Below are positions 7,246-19,024 of a stretch of 64,000 bases of DNA, one piece after another. Position 1 is the stretch's first letter; each line of letters begins with the position of its first letter. The notes beneath the pieces are model-generated. The model saw only the letters and a list, made by a program, of their open reading frames with translations, was not told the DNA's origin and searched no databases. The translations under genes and the position numbers were made by a program. Source of the stretch: Streptomyces sp. NBRC 110028 (GTDB lineage: Bacteria > Actinomycetota > Actinomycetes > Streptomycetales > Streptomycetaceae); NCBI RefSeq assembly GCF_001417735.1, contig NZ_BBUZ01000023.1, forward strand, positions 285,570 to 349,569, in the 5' to 3' direction.

Positions 7246-8517
7246 TTACTGAGCATAGGGCGGAAAAGCGGCGGCCAGTTCCCTGACTTCCGCGCGCACC
7301 CCGCGCGTCCCGGGCGCGGATTCCTCCTCGCGCAGGGCGATCGTCAGCAGCGCGCCGATGCGTTCCATCTCCCCCTCCCCCATGCCCTGCGTCGTGACCG
7401 CGGCGCTGCCCAGCCGCAGTCCCCGGACGCAGCCGCCGGGTGCGGTGGCGGAGGCCAGCGCACAGGTGTCCAGGATGATCCCGGCGGCCGCGCACCGGGC
7501 CTTCGCGTCACGCCCGTCGAGCCCCAGCGGGGACACATCGACGGTGATCATGTGGGTGTCGGTGCCTCCGGTGGCCACCGTCAGCCCCTCCGCCGCCAGC
7601 CCGTCGGCGAGGGTGCGCGCGTTGGCGACGACCTGCCGGGCGTACGCGGCGAACGCGGGCGTGGCGGCCTCACCGAACGCCACCGCCTTGGCCGCCACAC
7701 TGTGCATCTGGGCGCCGCCCTGGGTGAAGGGGAACACGGCCCGGTCGACCCGCTCGGCCAGGTCCGCGCCGCACAGCAGCATGCCGCCGCGCGGCCCGCG
7801 CAGCACCTTGTGCGTGGTGGCGCACACCACGTCCGCGTACGGCACCGGGCTCGGCGCCGCCTTCCCGGCCACCAGACCGATCGGGTGCGCGGCGTCGGCG
7901 ACGAGATACGCGCCCACCTCGTCGGCGACGGCCCGGAAGGCGGCGTAGTCCGGATGACGGGGGTAGGAGATCGAACCGCACACGATCGCCTTCGGGCGGT
8001 GGGCGAGCGCCAGCTCGCGCAGCCGGTCGTAGTCGATCAGCCCGGTGGCCGGGTCGACGCCGTAGCCGATGAAGTGGAACCAGCGGCCGGAGAAGTTCGC
8101 CGGGGAGCCGTGGGTGAGGTGGCCGCCGTGCGGCAGCGCCATCGCCAGCACCGTGTCACCGGGCCGCAGCAGCGCGGCGTACGCGGCGAGCACCGCGGAG
8201 GAGCCCGAATGCGGCTGCACATTGGCGTGGCTCGCGCCGAACAGCGCCGTCGCCCGGCCCTGGGCCACCCGCTCGGCGAGGTCGACCTGCTCGCAGCCGC
8301 CGTGGTGACGGGCCCCGGGATAGCCCTCGGCGTACTTGTTGGCCAGCGGTGAGGCCAGCACGGCCAGCACGGCCCGCGAGGTGTGGTTCTCCGCGGCGAT
8401 CAGCTGCAGACCGCCCCGGACGCGCTCCAGCTCGCCCATGATGATGCCGGCCAGCTCGGGGTCCTGCCGGGCCAGCTCGCCGAAGTCGGGCCCCCAGGGG
8501 ACCGCGCTGACGGCCAT
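7246..8517 (-). CDS. glyA: Serine hydroxymethyltransferase-like PLP enzyme
   Basis: SHMT-family aminotransferase fold, about 423 residues from the ATG at 8517 ('MAVSAVPWG'); upstream in-frame starts at 8544 and 8595 exist but lack family sequence. Family hallmarks: 'LQLIAAENHTSRAV', 'NKYAEGYPGARHHGG', 'VQPHSGSSA', 'MALPHGGHLTHG' and the PLP-Lys region 'CATTHKVLRGPRGGM'. It converts serine and tetrahydrofolate to glycine and methylene-THF. In my recollection of S. coelicolor it sits in the same order beside the phosphatase-like, Sua5, prmC and prfA genes. It is more divergent than the housekeeping GlyA, so a specialised substrate is possible. Confidence 0.85.
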   Translation of the reverse strand: MAVSAVPWGPDFGELARQDPELAGIIMGELERVRGGLQLIAAENHTSRAVLAVLASPLANKYAEGYPGARHHGGCEQVDLAERVAQGRATALFGASHANVQPHSGSSAVLAAYAALLRPGDTVLAMALPHGGHLTHGSPANFSGRWFHFIGYGVDPATGLIDYDRLRELALAHRPKAIVCGSISYPRHPDYAAFRAVADEVGAYLVADAAHPIGLVAGKAAPSPVPYADVVCATTHKVLRGPRGGMLLCGADLAERVDRAVFPFTQGGAQMHSVAAKAVAFGEAATPAFAAYARQVVANARTLADGLAAEGLTVATGGTDTHMITVDVSPLGLDGRDAKARCAAAGIILDTCALASATAPGGCVRGLRLGSAAVTTQGMGEGEMERIGALLTIALREEESAPGTRGVRAEVRELAAAFPPYAQ

Positions 8518-8622
8518 CGCGTGCTCACATTCGTCGGGCGTCACCCCCAATGTAGGCCCGCGGCCGAAGCAGCGCGCGCCGCCACCGACAGCCAAGGCCG
8601 GAGCCTCGGCCGGAGCCGGGGG

Positions 8623-9285
8623 CTACGCCGGGGCCGGGACCCCCGTCAGAGCGGTGACGACCGGGTCCAGCGCCTGGTTGATCTCGTCGCCGATGGAGCG
8701 GAAGAAGGTGATGGGCGCCCCGTACGGGTCGTGCACCTCGTCCGCCTCCTCGTTCGGCGCCAGCAGCCAGCCGCGCAGCGCGGCCGCAGCCTGGACCAGG
8801 GAGCGGGCGCGCTCGACCACGCCGCCCGCCTCCTCCGGGTCGGGCAGCGTCGCGGGGTCTATGGCCCGTACCAGCCGGGTGAACTCCTTGAGCGTGAAGG
8901 TGCGCAGCCCCGCCGAGTGGCCCATCGAGATGACCTGGGCCCGGTGGTCGCGGGTCGCGGTCAGCACGAGGTCGGCGCGGATGACGTGCTCGTCCAGCAG
9001 CTCCCGGCCGAGGAAGCCGTCCGGGTCGGCGCCGAAGTCGGTCAGGACGGTGGCGGCGTGCGCCTCCATCGGCGCGCCCTCATGGCCCCAGGTGCCGGCG
9101 CTCTCCACGATCAGCCCGCTGGTGCGGGCGGTGCCGAGCCGGTGGGTGAGGGCGTGCCGGGTCAGCCGCTCGGTGATCGGCGAGCGGCAGACGTTGCCGG
9201 TGCTGACGTGGAGGATGCGGAACGAGGTCTCGGGGTGCTTCGCCCGGTGTTCCGCTATGCCACGGCCCGTCTCCGGGGCTGTCAA
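8623..9285 (-). CDS. Low-molecular-weight phosphotyrosine phosphatase-like protein, nucleophile Cys replaced
   Basis: A 220-residue protein of the arsenate reductase/LMW-PTP fold. The P-loop reads 'LHVSTGNVCRSPITER'; the usual CxGNxCRS begins with Ser28 instead of the nucleophilic Cys, while Cys33 and Arg34 remain. A DP pair for the acid loop is in 'TLPDPEEAGG'. A TTG start at 9285 overlaps the Sua5 stop as TTGA. Known LMW-PTPs dephosphorylate protein tyrosine and depend on the first Cys, so this one may be a binding protein or use altered chemistry. The C-terminal extension ('DEVHDPYGAPITFFRS') resembles cell-wall-linked family members. Confidence 0.8.
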   Translation of the reverse strand: MTAPETGRGIAEHRAKHPETSFRILHVSTGNVCRSPITERLTRHALTHRLGTARTSGLIVESAGTWGHEGAPMEAHAATVLTDFGADPDGFLGRELLDEHVIRADLVLTATRDHRAQVISMGHSAGLRTFTLKEFTRLVRAIDPATLPDPEEAGGVVERARSLVQAAAALRGWLLAPNEEADEVHDPYGAPITFFRSIGDEINQALDPVVTALTGVPAPA

Positions 9286-9929
9286 TTCGCCACCTCGAGG
9301 TCGGGTACGACCTCACGGAGCTGCTCGGCGGTCAGCGCGCCCGCCCGCAGCAGCACCGGGACCTTGCCGGTGACGTCGACGATGGAGGACGGCACCGCCG
9401 CCGGGGTCGGGCCGCCGTCGAGGTAGACCGAGACGGAGTCGCCCAGCATGTCCTGGGCGGCGTCGCAGTCCTGCGGGGACGGGTGTCCAGTGAGGTTGGC
9501 GCTGGAGACCGCCATCGGGCCGAAGTCGGTCAGCAGCTCGATCGCGACCGGGTGCAGCGGCATCCGTACCGCGACCGTGCCCCGGGTCTCGCCCAGGTCC
9601 CAGGTCAGCGACGGCTGGTGCCGGGTGACGAGGGTGAGCGCGCCGGGCCAGAAGGCGTCGACCAGTTCCCAGGCCATCTCGGAGAAGTCGGTGACCAGGC
9701 CGTGCAGGGTGTTCGGGGAGCCGACCAGGACGGGGGTGGGCATGTTGCGGCCCCGGCCCTTGGCCTCCAGCAGATCGCCGACCGCCTCCGCGTTGAAGGC
9801 GTCCGCACCGATGCCGTAGACGGTGTCGGTGGGCAGCACGACCAGTTCGCCGCGGCGGACGGCGGACGCGGCCTCGCGCAGGCCGGTCTTGCGGTCGGTC
9901 GCGTCCCCGCAGTCGTATCGCCGTGCCAT
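9282..9929 (-). CDS. tsaC: L-threonylcarbamoyladenylate synthase (Sua5/YciO/YrdC)
   Basis: A 215-residue single-domain YrdC-fold protein making threonylcarbamoyl-AMP from threonine, bicarbonate and ATP for the t6A modification of ANN-decoding tRNAs. Signatures are 'VVLPTDTVYGIGADAFN', 'KGRGRNMPTPVLVGS', 'FWPGALTLVTRH' and 'AVSSANLTGHPSPQD'. Length matches bacterial TsaC/short Sua5 rather than long Sua5 with the extra C-terminal domain. A strong GAGGAGG ribosome-binding site precedes the ATG at 9929. It is part of the prfA-prmC-tsaC-phosphatase run. Confidence 0.93.
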   Translation of the reverse strand: MARRYDCGDATDRKTGLREAASAVRRGELVVLPTDTVYGIGADAFNAEAVGDLLEAKGRGRNMPTPVLVGSPNTLHGLVTDFSEMAWELVDAFWPGALTLVTRHQPSLTWDLGETRGTVAVRMPLHPVAIELLTDFGPMAVSSANLTGHPSPQDCDAAQDMLGDSVSVYLDGGPTPAAVPSSIVDVTGKVPVLLRAGALTAEQLREVVPDLEVAN

Positions 9930-9975
9930 TATCGGTCCTCCTCGTACGTGGCCAGTGTGTGGTGCGGTGCCGCGG

Positions 9976-10821
9976 TCACGGCATGGCCTTCCGCGCGGTG
10001 GCGAATCGAGGCCGTTTGTTCAGGTCGGGGTGGTCGGCGGCGTCCGCCCAGCCACGCTCCTCCGTGAAGATCCACGGCACCTGGCCGCCCTGGGTGTCTG
10101 CGTGCTCGATGACGACCACGCCGCCCGGGCGCAGCAGCCGGTGGGCCGTGCGCTCCAGGCCGCGGATCACATCGAGGCCGTCCTCACCGGAGAAGAGCGC
10201 GAGCTGGGGGTCGTGGTCGCGCGCCTCCGGCGCCACGTACTCCCACTCGGTCAGCGGGATGTACGGGGGGTTGCTGATGACGAGGTCCACCTGCCCGTCC
10301 AGCTCGGGCAGGGCCGTCAACGCGTCTCCTCGCTGGAGAACGACGCGGGACCCCTCGACGTTCTTGCGGGCCCACTGCAGGGCGCCCTCGTCCAGCTCGA
10401 CGGCGTGCACCCGGGAGCGGGGCACCTCCTGGGCGAGGGCCAGGGCGATGGCTCCGGAGCCGGTGCACAGGTCGACGATGAGGGGTTCGACGACGTCCAT
10501 GGCCCGGACCGCGTCTATGGCCCAGCCGACGACCGACTCGGTCTCCGGGCGGGGGACGAAGACGCCGGGGCCGACCTGCAGCTCCAGGTAGCGGAAGAAG
10601 GCCCGGCCGGTGATGTGCTGCAGGGGTTCGCGGGCCTCGCGGCGGGCGACCGCCTCCCAGTAGCGGGCGTCGAAGTCGGCGTCGGGGACGCCGTGCAGCT
10701 CCCCCCGCTTGACGCCGTGCACGAAGGCGGCCAGCTCCTCCGCGTCGAAGCGCGGGGAGGGCACGCCCGCGTCGGCCAGCCGCTGGGTGGCCTGGGCCAC
10801 CTCGGCGAGCAGCACATTCAC
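9976..10821 (-). CDS. prmC: Peptide chain release factor N5-glutamine methyltransferase PrmC
   Basis: A 281-residue SAM-dependent methyltransferase that methylates the GGQ glutamine of release factors. It has the N-terminal helical domain ('[20 protein letters not shown]'), the SAM motif '[15 protein letters not shown]' and the catalytic '[13 protein letters not shown]'. The GTG start at 10821 has a GGAGG ribosome-binding site. It lies 42 bases downstream of prfA, its substrate gene, in the same transcript. Confidence 0.95.
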   Translation of the reverse strand: MNVLLAEVAQATQRLADAGVPSPRFDAEELAAFVHGVKRGELHGVPDADFDARYWEAVARREAREPLQHITGRAFFRYLELQVGPGVFVPRPETESVVGWAIDAVRAMDVVEPLIVDLCTGSGAIALALAQEVPRSRVHAVELDEGALQWARKNVEGSRVVLQRGDALTALPELDGQVDLVISNPPYIPLTEWEYVAPEARDHDPQLALFSGEDGLDVIRGLERTAHRLLRPGGVVVIEHADTQGGQVPWIFTEERGWADAADHPDLNKRPRFATARKAMP

Positions 10822-10863
10822 TGAATTTTCCTCCAGCCGGTCCGTAGTTGCGAAGAGGAAGTC

Positions 10864-11934
10864 CTACTGGGCCGCGGCGAGCTTCGCCGCCGCGTCGGCG
10901 TCGACGCACGCCTGGATGACGGGCGCCAGCTCTCCGTCGAGCACCTGATCCAGGTTGTACGCCTTGAAACCGACCCGGTGGTCCGAAATGCGGTTCTCCG
11001 GAAAGTTGTACGTACGGATGCGCTCGGAGCGGTCGACGGTGCGGACCTGGCTGCGGCGCGCGTCCGACGCCTCCCGCTCGGCCTCCTCCTGGGCGGCGGC
11101 CAGCAGCCGCGAGCGCAGGATGCGCAGCGCCTGCTCCTTGTTCTGGAGCTGGCTCTTCTCGTTCTGGCAGGAGACGACGATGCCGGTGGGCAGGTGGGTG
11201 ATGCGCACCGCGGAGTCGGTGGTGTTCACCGACTGGCCGCCGGGGCCCGAGGAACGGTAGACGTCGATCCGCAGGTCGTTGGGGCCGATCTCGACCTCGA
11301 CCTCCTCGGCCTCGGGTGTGACCAGCACACCGGCCGCGGAGGTGTGGATGCGGCCCTGGGACTCGGTCGCGGGCACGCGCTGCACCCGGTGCACCCCGCC
11401 CTCGTACTTCAGCCGGGCCCACACGCCCTGGCCGGGCTCGACGGTGCCCTTGGCCTTCACGGCCACCTGGACGTCCTTGTAGCCGCCGAGGTCGGACTCG
11501 TTGGCATCGATGATCTCGGTCTTCCAGCCGATCCGCTCGGCGTACCGCAGATACATCCGCAGCAGGTCGCCGGCGAACAGCGCGGACTCCTCGCCGCCCT
11601 CGCCCGCCTTGACCTCGAGGATGACGTCCTTGTCGTCGCTGGGGTCGCGCGGGACCAGCAGCAGCCGCAAGCGGTCGGTCAGCTCCGCGCGGTGCAGCTC
11701 CAGCTCCTTGACCTCGTCGGCGAAGTCCGGGTCGTCCTGGGCCAGCTCCCGGGCCGTCTCGATGTCGTCCCCGGCCTGCTTCCAGTCGCGGTAGGTGCCG
11801 ATGATCGGCGTCAGCTCGGCGTAGCGCTTGTTCAGCCGCTTCGCCTCGCGCTGGTCGGCGTGGACCGCGGGGTCGGCGAGCCGCTTTTCGAGGTCGGCGT
11901 GTTCGCCGATCAGTTCCTCGACCGCCTCGAACAT
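10864..11934 (-). CDS. prfA: Peptide chain release factor 1
   Basis: RF1, 356 residues, terminates translation at UAA and UAG. The codon-recognition '[10 protein letters not shown]' carries the P-A-T tripeptide of RF1 (not SPF of RF2), and the peptidyl hydrolysis loop '[15 protein letters not shown]' holds GGQ. The start is the ATG at 11934 ('[10 protein letters not shown]'); translation reads on upstream without family sequence. The rpmE gene and its terminator lie just upstream. Confidence 0.97.
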   Translation of the reverse strand: MFEAVEELIGEHADLEKRLADPAVHADQREAKRLNKRYAELTPIIGTYRDWKQAGDDIETARELAQDDPDFADEVKELELHRAELTDRLRLLLVPRDPSDDKDVILEVKAGEGGEESALFAGDLLRMYLRYAERIGWKTEIIDANESDLGGYKDVQVAVKAKGTVEPGQGVWARLKYEGGVHRVQRVPATESQGRIHTSAAGVLVTPEAEEVEVEIGPNDLRIDVYRSSGPGGQSVNTTDSAVRITHLPTGIVVSCQNEKSQLQNKEQALRILRSRLLAAAQEEAEREASDARRSQVRTVDRSERIRTYNFPENRISDHRVGFKAYNLDQVLDGELAPVIQACVDADAAAKLAAAQ

Positions 11935-12046
11935 GAGGGCTCCCTGAGTGGGTCTGCGTGGACGCGGGGGGGTACGGGACGGACATGACGGCCGACGGGC
12001 CGGTCGACGGGCCGCGTGGCGGGCCGGGCGACGGGTCGGCCGACGC

Positions 12047-12093
12047 AAAACGCCGGTCCGGTCGCCCCTGCGCGGGGGCGACCGAGGACCGGC
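12047..12093 (-). terminator. Intrinsic terminator of rpmE
   Basis: A long hairpin lies between rpmE and prfA: outer arms GGTCC/GGACC within a GCCGGTCC...GGACCGGC pair, then GGTCGCCCC/GGGGCGACC, with a short GC loop. In leftward transcripts the stem is followed by a run of four U residues. Confidence 0.75.
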
Positions 12094-12106
12094 GCCGTGC
12101 GGGTCG

Positions 12107-12331
12107 CTACTTCTTGGCGGACCCGGCGTTCTTGCCGAAGCGGGCCTCGAACCGCGCCACACGGCCACCGGTGTCGAGGATCTTCTGCTTGCCCGTGTAG
12201 AACGGGTGGCACTCGGAGCAGATGTCGGCACGGACGGTGCCGCCGCTCATGGTGCTGCGGGTGGTGAAGGACGCGCCACAGGTGCAGCTGACCTGGGTCT
12301 CGACGTACTCGGGGTGGATGTCGCGCTTCAA
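12107..12331 (-). CDS. rpmE: 50S ribosomal protein L31 (zinc-binding C+ form)
   Basis: A 74-residue L31. I place the start at a TTG (12331) because the family begins 'MKRDIHPEY' and a GGAG ribosome-binding site sits about 7 bases upstream; an open frame runs on upstream without family sequence. Cys16, Cys18, Cys38 and Cys41 (CxC and CxxC) make this the zinc-containing form. Streptomyces usually carry a second, zinc-free L31 induced under zinc limitation, not in this window. Confidence 0.93.
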   Translation of the reverse strand: MKRDIHPEYVETQVSCTCGASFTTRSTMSGGTVRADICSECHPFYTGKQKILDTGGRVARFEARFGKNAGSAKK

Positions 12332-12491
12332 GGGATTCTCCTGGTTCCTCGGGAGGGCTCCGGGTCGACGGGCGGGTTTGCACGTCGTGAACCGGGGCCG
12401 ACGATCCAGTTTGCCAGCACTGGCCGCATCCCCCAAAACCGGGGGTGGGACCGGGATATTCCCGGCCCCGTCCGACATCCGCCGCGGGGTC

Positions 12492-13625
12492 CTACTTGAC
12501 CACCTTGCCGGCGTCGTTCGCGTCGCCCGCGGACCCCTTGGTGGCGGCCGCCGGGATGGGCCGGTCCGCGCGCAGCGCCTTCCAGATCAGCTTGGTCTTC
12601 GACTCCATGGGCAGCACCCGGGCCGGGTCGTTCGGGTCGTACTGGACGGGCAGCGTCGTCATCTTCATGTTGCCCGAGCCGATGCCCTGGAGGCTCTTGG
12701 CGAAGCCCGACAGCTTGTTGACCGAGGCCAGCTCCGAGTCGGTGGTGAGCGCCTTGGTGGAGGTGTTCGCCAGGTCGTACAGCTTCTTCGGGTTGCCGAA
12801 GAGGTCGACGTGCTTGATCTGGTCCAGGAGCGCCTTGACGAACGCCTGCTGGAGCTTGATCCGGCCGAGGTCGCTGCCGTCGCCGACGCCGTGCCGGGTC
12901 CGCACCAGGCCCAGCGACTGCTCGCCGTTGAGGGTGTGCGGACCCGCGGCCAGGTCGAGGTGGCTCTTGGGGTCGTGGATCGGCTGGGTGGTGGTGATGT
13001 CGACGCCGCCGAGGTCGTCGATCAGCTGCTGGAAGCCGGAGAAGTCGACCTCGAGGAAGTGGTCCATGCGTATGCCGCTCATGGCCTCGACGGTCTTGAT
13101 GGTGCAGGCCGGGCCGCCCGCCTCGTAGGCGCTGTTGAACATCGCCGCCTGGACGGCGGGGGTCTCCTTGCCGTCCTTGACGCACGAGGGGCGGTGGACG
13201 AGCGTGTCGCGCGGGACGCTGATCACGCTGGCCTTCTTACGGCCCTTGTAGACGTGGACGATCATCGCGGTGTCGGAGCGCGAGGTGCCCTCGTCCGTGC
13301 CGTACTTGGCGTTCTTCCCGGCCCGGGAGTCGGAGCCGAGGACGAGGATGTCCATGGAGCCGTTGTCGACGTTCTTGGGGCGGTCGGATCCCAGGGCGGC
13401 GTTGACGTCGACGCCGGTGAGGTTGCCGTTGAGCTTGTAGTAGAGGTATCCGGCCCCGGCGCCACCGAGGACCAGGACGGAGGCGACCGACAGGACGGTG
13501 ACGTGCGTGGCCCTGCGGCGGGCACTGGGCCGCCTTCGGCGGCGGCCGGAGGGGCGGCTGGAGGCGCCTCCGCGGGATCGGTGGCGGCCCGGGTTCACCG
13601 GCGTGCTCTGCTGGTCGTCGGCCAT
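12492..13625 (-). CDS. LytR-CpsA-Psr (LCP) family cell-wall glycopolymer ligase
   Basis: A 377-residue LCP protein: Arg-rich cytoplasmic N-terminus, one transmembrane segment ('[19 protein letters not shown]', about residues 40-60), then the extracellular LCP domain with '[13 protein letters not shown]', '[12 protein letters not shown]', '[10 protein letters not shown]' and '[21 protein letters not shown]'. LCP enzymes transfer polymers such as teichoic acid or teichulosonic acid from polyprenyl pyrophosphate to peptidoglycan. The start chosen is ATG 13625, preceded by GAGGAG; the frame is open upstream to 13868. It lies between rpmE and rho, as I recall for Streptomyces generally. Confidence 0.92.
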   Translation of the reverse strand: MADDQQSTPVNPGRHRSRGGASSRPSGRRRRRPSARRRATHVTVLSVASVLVLGGAGAGYLYYKLNGNLTGVDVNAALGSDRPKNVDNGSMDILVLGSDSRAGKNAKYGTDEGTSRSDTAMIVHVYKGRKKASVISVPRDTLVHRPSCVKDGKETPAVQAAMFNSAYEAGGPACTIKTVEAMSGIRMDHFLEVDFSGFQQLIDDLGGVDITTTQPIHDPKSHLDLAAGPHTLNGEQSLGLVRTRHGVGDGSDLGRIKLQQAFVKALLDQIKHVDLFGNPKKLYDLANTSTKALTTDSELASVNKLSGFAKSLQGIGSGNMKMTTLPVQYDPNDPARVLPMESKTKLIWKALRADRPIPAAATKGSAGDANDAGKVVK

Positions 13626-13875
13626 GTGCTCCTCAGTCCTCGTATCCCGGGTACCCCCTGCCGTCACGGTCAGGCGTGGCGTCGCGGATTCGACCTGACA
13701 GATGACAGGCCGAGCGCCAGGGTTGCATATAGAGTTCTGCTCGTTTTCCTCTGGGCCGACCGGGGCGCCCTTCGTCCCCTTCGTCCGCCTTACCGCTCTC
13801 ACCTGCGCTTTCGCAGGTGATAAGGGCATCGAGACCGTTCCGTGACTGTCCCTTTTGATGTGGTTCACCTCTCAC

Positions 13876-13914
13876 AAAAAACCGAGGCCTCCCCGCGCTG
13901 CGGGAAGGCCTCGG
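13876..13914 (-). terminator. Intrinsic terminator downstream of rho
   Basis: A near-perfect hairpin with CCGAGGCCT / AGGCCTCGG outer arms and a GC inner stem, followed in the leftward transcript by six U residues. It ends the rho message just upstream of the LCP gene, so rho itself ends at a Rho-independent site. Confidence 0.88.
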
Positions 13915-13954
13915 ATGACGGAGCGTGATCAGCTCCTGGGAGATCCGTGAGCGG

Positions 13955-16075
<2,121 letters not shown>

Positions 16076-16447
16076 GAAGGGTCCTTCCCTGGAGCGGGCG
16101 TCGGCCTGTCTGGCTCGGCGACCGGTTGTGCTGTCCGGCTGTGGTCCTTCCGTTACGGACCGGGCCGGGGCGGTGGTCCGCCGGTACGGCGGAGAGAACA
16201 TTCATGGTTCCGGCGCGACGGAGGGTTCACTCGAATCCGCCACGCCGATTCCGGTGCGTGCACGACACTGCTCAGGCAGGCTGCTCAGGCAGTGTGGGAG
16301 GCTCCCGGAAGAAGGGTGGTCCCGGATGGGGACACTGAGCACTGAGCCTCCGCTTACATCCAAGAGGCTTCAAGTGCAGACTTGAGGTTAACACTACCGG
16401 ATCCAACAAACATTCCCCCTCTCCAACCGGCAATCGAGTTGTGCGGG
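16076..16447. other. Intergenic leader between thrB and rho
   Basis: About 370 bases without a convincing gene. It must hold the rho promoter and 5' leader; Rho genes are often autoregulated. The stretch 16,385-16,440 is visibly less GC-rich than its surroundings. I see no riboswitch fold or small coding region I can defend. Confidence 0.5.
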
Positions 16448-16467
16448 GCCCGGGGAACGCCCCGGGC
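16448..16467 (-). terminator. GC hairpin downstream of thrB
   Basis: Perfect 8-bp inverted repeat GCCCGGGG / CCCCGGGC around an AACG loop, starting just after the thrB stop. No U-run follows, which is common for actinomycete terminators. Confidence 0.65.
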
Positions 16468-16473
16468 GGCTGG

Positions 16474-17388
16474 TCAGCTGAGCGGCAGGACGCTCGCCCC
16501 CCCGGCGTCGAGAGCCAGCCGGTTGGCCGCCCATCCCTCACCCGCCAGCCGTGCGACCTTGTCGGCCGCACCGTCCTCGACCAGCGCGAGCACCGTGGGG
16601 CCCGCGCCGGAGACGACCGCGGGGACGCCGTCCGCACGCAGCCGGTGCACCAGGCTCACGCTGTCGGGCATCGCCGGAGCGCGGTATTCCTGGTGGAGCC
16701 GGTCCTCCGTCGCCGCGAGCAGCAGCTCGGGGCGCCTGGTCAGGGCCTCCACGAGCAGGGCCGCCCGCCCCGCGTTGATGGCCGCGTCCACATGCGGGAC
16801 GGTGCGCGGCAGCAGTCCGCGGGCGGTCTCCGTGAGCACCGGCTTCCCGGGCACGAAGACCACCGGAACGATGGAATCGGCAGGGTCCATTCTGATCGCC
16901 CGGGCGGCTCCCGCCTCCGTCCAGGCGAGGGTGAAGCCGCCGAGCAGACAGGCGGCGACGTTGTCGGGGTGGCCCTCGATCTCGGTGGCCAGCTCCACCA
17001 GCGCCTCGTCGTCGAGCTTCTCGGCGCCGCCTATCGTCACGGCGCGCGCGGCGGTGATGCCGGCGCAGATGGCGGCGGAGGAGGAGCCGAGCCCGCGGCC
17101 GTGCGGAATGCGGTTGGCGCAGACCACCTCGAGGCCGCGCGGCTGCCCGCCCAGCAGGTCGAAGGCGGTACGGAGGGACCGTACGAGCAGATGACTCTCG
17201 TCGCGCGGCAGACTCCCGGCGCCCTCGCCCGCGATGTCGACGTGCAGACCGGAGTCGGCCACCCGGACCACCACGTCGTCGTAGAGCCCCAGGGCGAGAC
17301 CGAACGCGTCATAGCCGGGACCGAGATTGGCGCTCGAGGCGGGGACGCGCACTCGGACGGCGGCGGCGCGGAACGCTGGACCGGCCAT
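16474..17388 (-). CDS. thrB: Homoserine kinase
   Basis: GHMP-family kinase of 304 residues phosphorylating L-homoserine in threonine synthesis. Motifs are 'VRVPASSANLGPGYDAFGLAL', the ATP loop 'IPHGRGLGSSSAAICAG', 'EGHPDNVAACLLGGFTL' and C-terminal 'VVSGAGPTVLAL'. The start is ATG 17388, preceded by AAGGAGA about 11 bases upstream. It lies downstream of thrC but is separated by about 460 bases that include a thrC terminator, so it probably has its own promoter. Confidence 0.95.
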   Translation of the reverse strand: MAGPAFRAAAVRVRVPASSANLGPGYDAFGLALGLYDDVVVRVADSGLHVDIAGEGAGSLPRDESHLLVRSLRTAFDLLGGQPRGLEVVCANRIPHGRGLGSSSAAICAGITAARAVTIGGAEKLDDEALVELATEIEGHPDNVAACLLGGFTLAWTEAGAARAIRMDPADSIVPVVFVPGKPVLTETARGLLPRTVPHVDAAINAGRAALLVEALTRRPELLLAATEDRLHQEYRAPAMPDSVSLVHRLRADGVPAVVSGAGPTVLALVEDGAADKVARLAGEGWAANRLALDAGGASVLPLS

Positions 17389-17807
17389 CGCTCGATGACT
17401 CTCCTTGTGTGACGTGAGATTGCTCGAAGAGGTACGGAACACCGCGGGGGCCACCGTGACGGGACGGCGACGCCATGAACGCTCTGCGTCGGGGCGGATT
17501 CAGTACAGCCTATCGAAGGAAGGTTCTGTGGCGACATAGGGCGCACGGGAGGCGCACGATGCGTGTCGCACTCCCTGTCGTCGACCGGGTCCACTCTACT
17601 GGAGGGTTTCCCATGCCCTCATCGTTCCCGCGCATCTCGTCCACCACTCGAGTGGATCTTGAGATCACCCCATGGGACGGAGGCGGCAGGAAACGGCCAC
17701 ACACCCCCTGACGTGGGCCGCAGCCGGGACCGCGGGCTCAGGGCGCGGACCGGAGCGCACCTTCCGGACCGGGACCGCACGGCCCCTGACGCGGAGATCC
17801 ACGGGCC
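17389..17807. other. Intergenic region thrC-thrB
   Basis: About 420 bases between the thrC hairpin and thrB. It presumably contains the thrB promoter; several AT-richer patches lie at 17,490-17,660, including a CTCGAG-centred inverted repeat (CCACTCGAGTGG, 17,643-17,654). No gene is supported in it. Confidence 0.45.
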
Positions 17808-17840
17808 GGGCCGGGGACGCCGAAGACGGCGCCCCGGCCC
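17808..17840 (-). terminator. Intrinsic hairpin terminator of thrC
   Basis: Inverted repeat with arms GGGCCGGGG plus CGCCG (one bulged A) and CGGCG plus CCCCGGCCC around an AAGA loop. It begins 10 bases past the thrC stop. No U-run follows. Confidence 0.7.
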
Positions 17841-17850
17841 GCCGCGCGTG

Positions 17851-18957
17851 CTACGCCAGCCCGAGCCGCACGGCCGCCGCGTCGGCGTCCACCGGCACGA
17901 TGACCGGCTGCGGGGCGCCCGCGACCGCCCAGTCGGGGTCCTTCAGGCCGTTGCCGGTCACCGTGCACACGATGCGCTGGCCCGGGTCGACCTTGCCCTG
18001 CTCGGCCGCCTTCAGCAGCCCGGCCACGCTCGCCGCGGAGGCGGGCTCGACGAAGACGCCCTCCTGGGAGGCGAGCATCCGGTAGGCGGCGAGGATCTGA
18101 CGGTCGGTCACCTCGTCGATGAACCCGCCCGACTCGTCCCGCGCCCGCTCGGCCTGGGTCCAGGACGCCGGGTTGCCGATCCGGATCGCGGTGGCGATGG
18201 TGGCCGGCTCCTTGACCGGCTCGCCGCGCACGATCGGGGCCGAGCCCGCCGCCTGGAAGCCCCACATCCGGGGGGTACGGGAGGCGGGGCCGCCCTCGGC
18301 CGCGTACTCCTGGTAGCCGCGCCAGTAGGCGGTGATGTTGCCCGCGTTCCCGACCGGCAGGACGTGGACGTCGGGCGCGTCGCCGAGCATGTCGACGATC
18401 TCGAACGCCGCGGTCTTCTGCCCCTCGATACGGGCCGGGTTGACCGAATTGACCAGCGCCACCGGGTACTTCTCGGACAGCCCGCGCGCGAGCGTCAGAC
18501 AGTCGTCGAAGTTGCCGTCGACCTGGAGGATCTTCGCGCCGTGCACCAGCGCCTGGCCCATCTTGCCCAGCGCGATCTTGCCCTGTGGGACCAGCACCGC
18601 GCAGACCATCCCGGCCCGCACCGCGTACGCCGCGGCCGAGGCCGAGGTGTTTCCGGTGGAGGCGCAGATGACGGCCTTCGCACCGGCCTCCTTGGCCGCG
18701 CTGATCGCCATCGTCATGCCGCGGTCCTTGAAGGACCCGGTGGGGTTGGCCCCCTCGACCTTGAGGTGGACCTCGCAGCCGGTGCGCTCGGAGAGCACCT
18801 GCGCGGGCACCAGCGGCGTCCCGCCCTCGCGGAGGGTGACGACCGGGCTCGTCTCGCCGACCGGGAGGCGGTCGCGGTACTCCTCGATGATGCCGCGCCA
18901 GCCGTGCCACTGGCGGGTGCCGGACGTGCGAGGCCCGGCGTCAGCAATTGCGTTCAT
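17851..18957 (-). CDS. thrC: Threonine synthase
   Basis: PLP fold-type II enzyme of 368 residues converting O-phosphohomoserine to threonine. Features are '[14 protein letters not shown]', the PLP-Lys segment '[17 protein letters not shown]', '[16 protein letters not shown]', the phosphate loop '[14 protein letters not shown]' and '[14 protein letters not shown]'. This is the short, bacterial/archaeal-type enzyme. The start is ATG 18957 with a GGGAAA ribosome-binding site; hom lies 67 bases upstream in the same direction. Confidence 0.96.
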   Translation of the reverse strand: MNAIADAGPRTSGTRQWHGWRGIIEEYRDRLPVGETSPVVTLREGGTPLVPAQVLSERTGCEVHLKVEGANPTGSFKDRGMTMAISAAKEAGAKAVICASTGNTSASAAAYAVRAGMVCAVLVPQGKIALGKMGQALVHGAKILQVDGNFDDCLTLARGLSEKYPVALVNSVNPARIEGQKTAAFEIVDMLGDAPDVHVLPVGNAGNITAYWRGYQEYAAEGGPASRTPRMWGFQAAGSAPIVRGEPVKEPATIATAIRIGNPASWTQAERARDESGGFIDEVTDRQILAAYRMLASQEGVFVEPASAASVAGLLKAAEQGKVDPGQRIVCTVTGNGLKDPDWAVAGAPQPVIVPVDADAAAVRLGLA

Positions 18958-19024
18958 GATTTCCCTTTTTCTCCGCTCGCCCTCTACTCGGCCTCTGCTC
19001 CGCCTCTGGCCTGCTATCGGCCCG

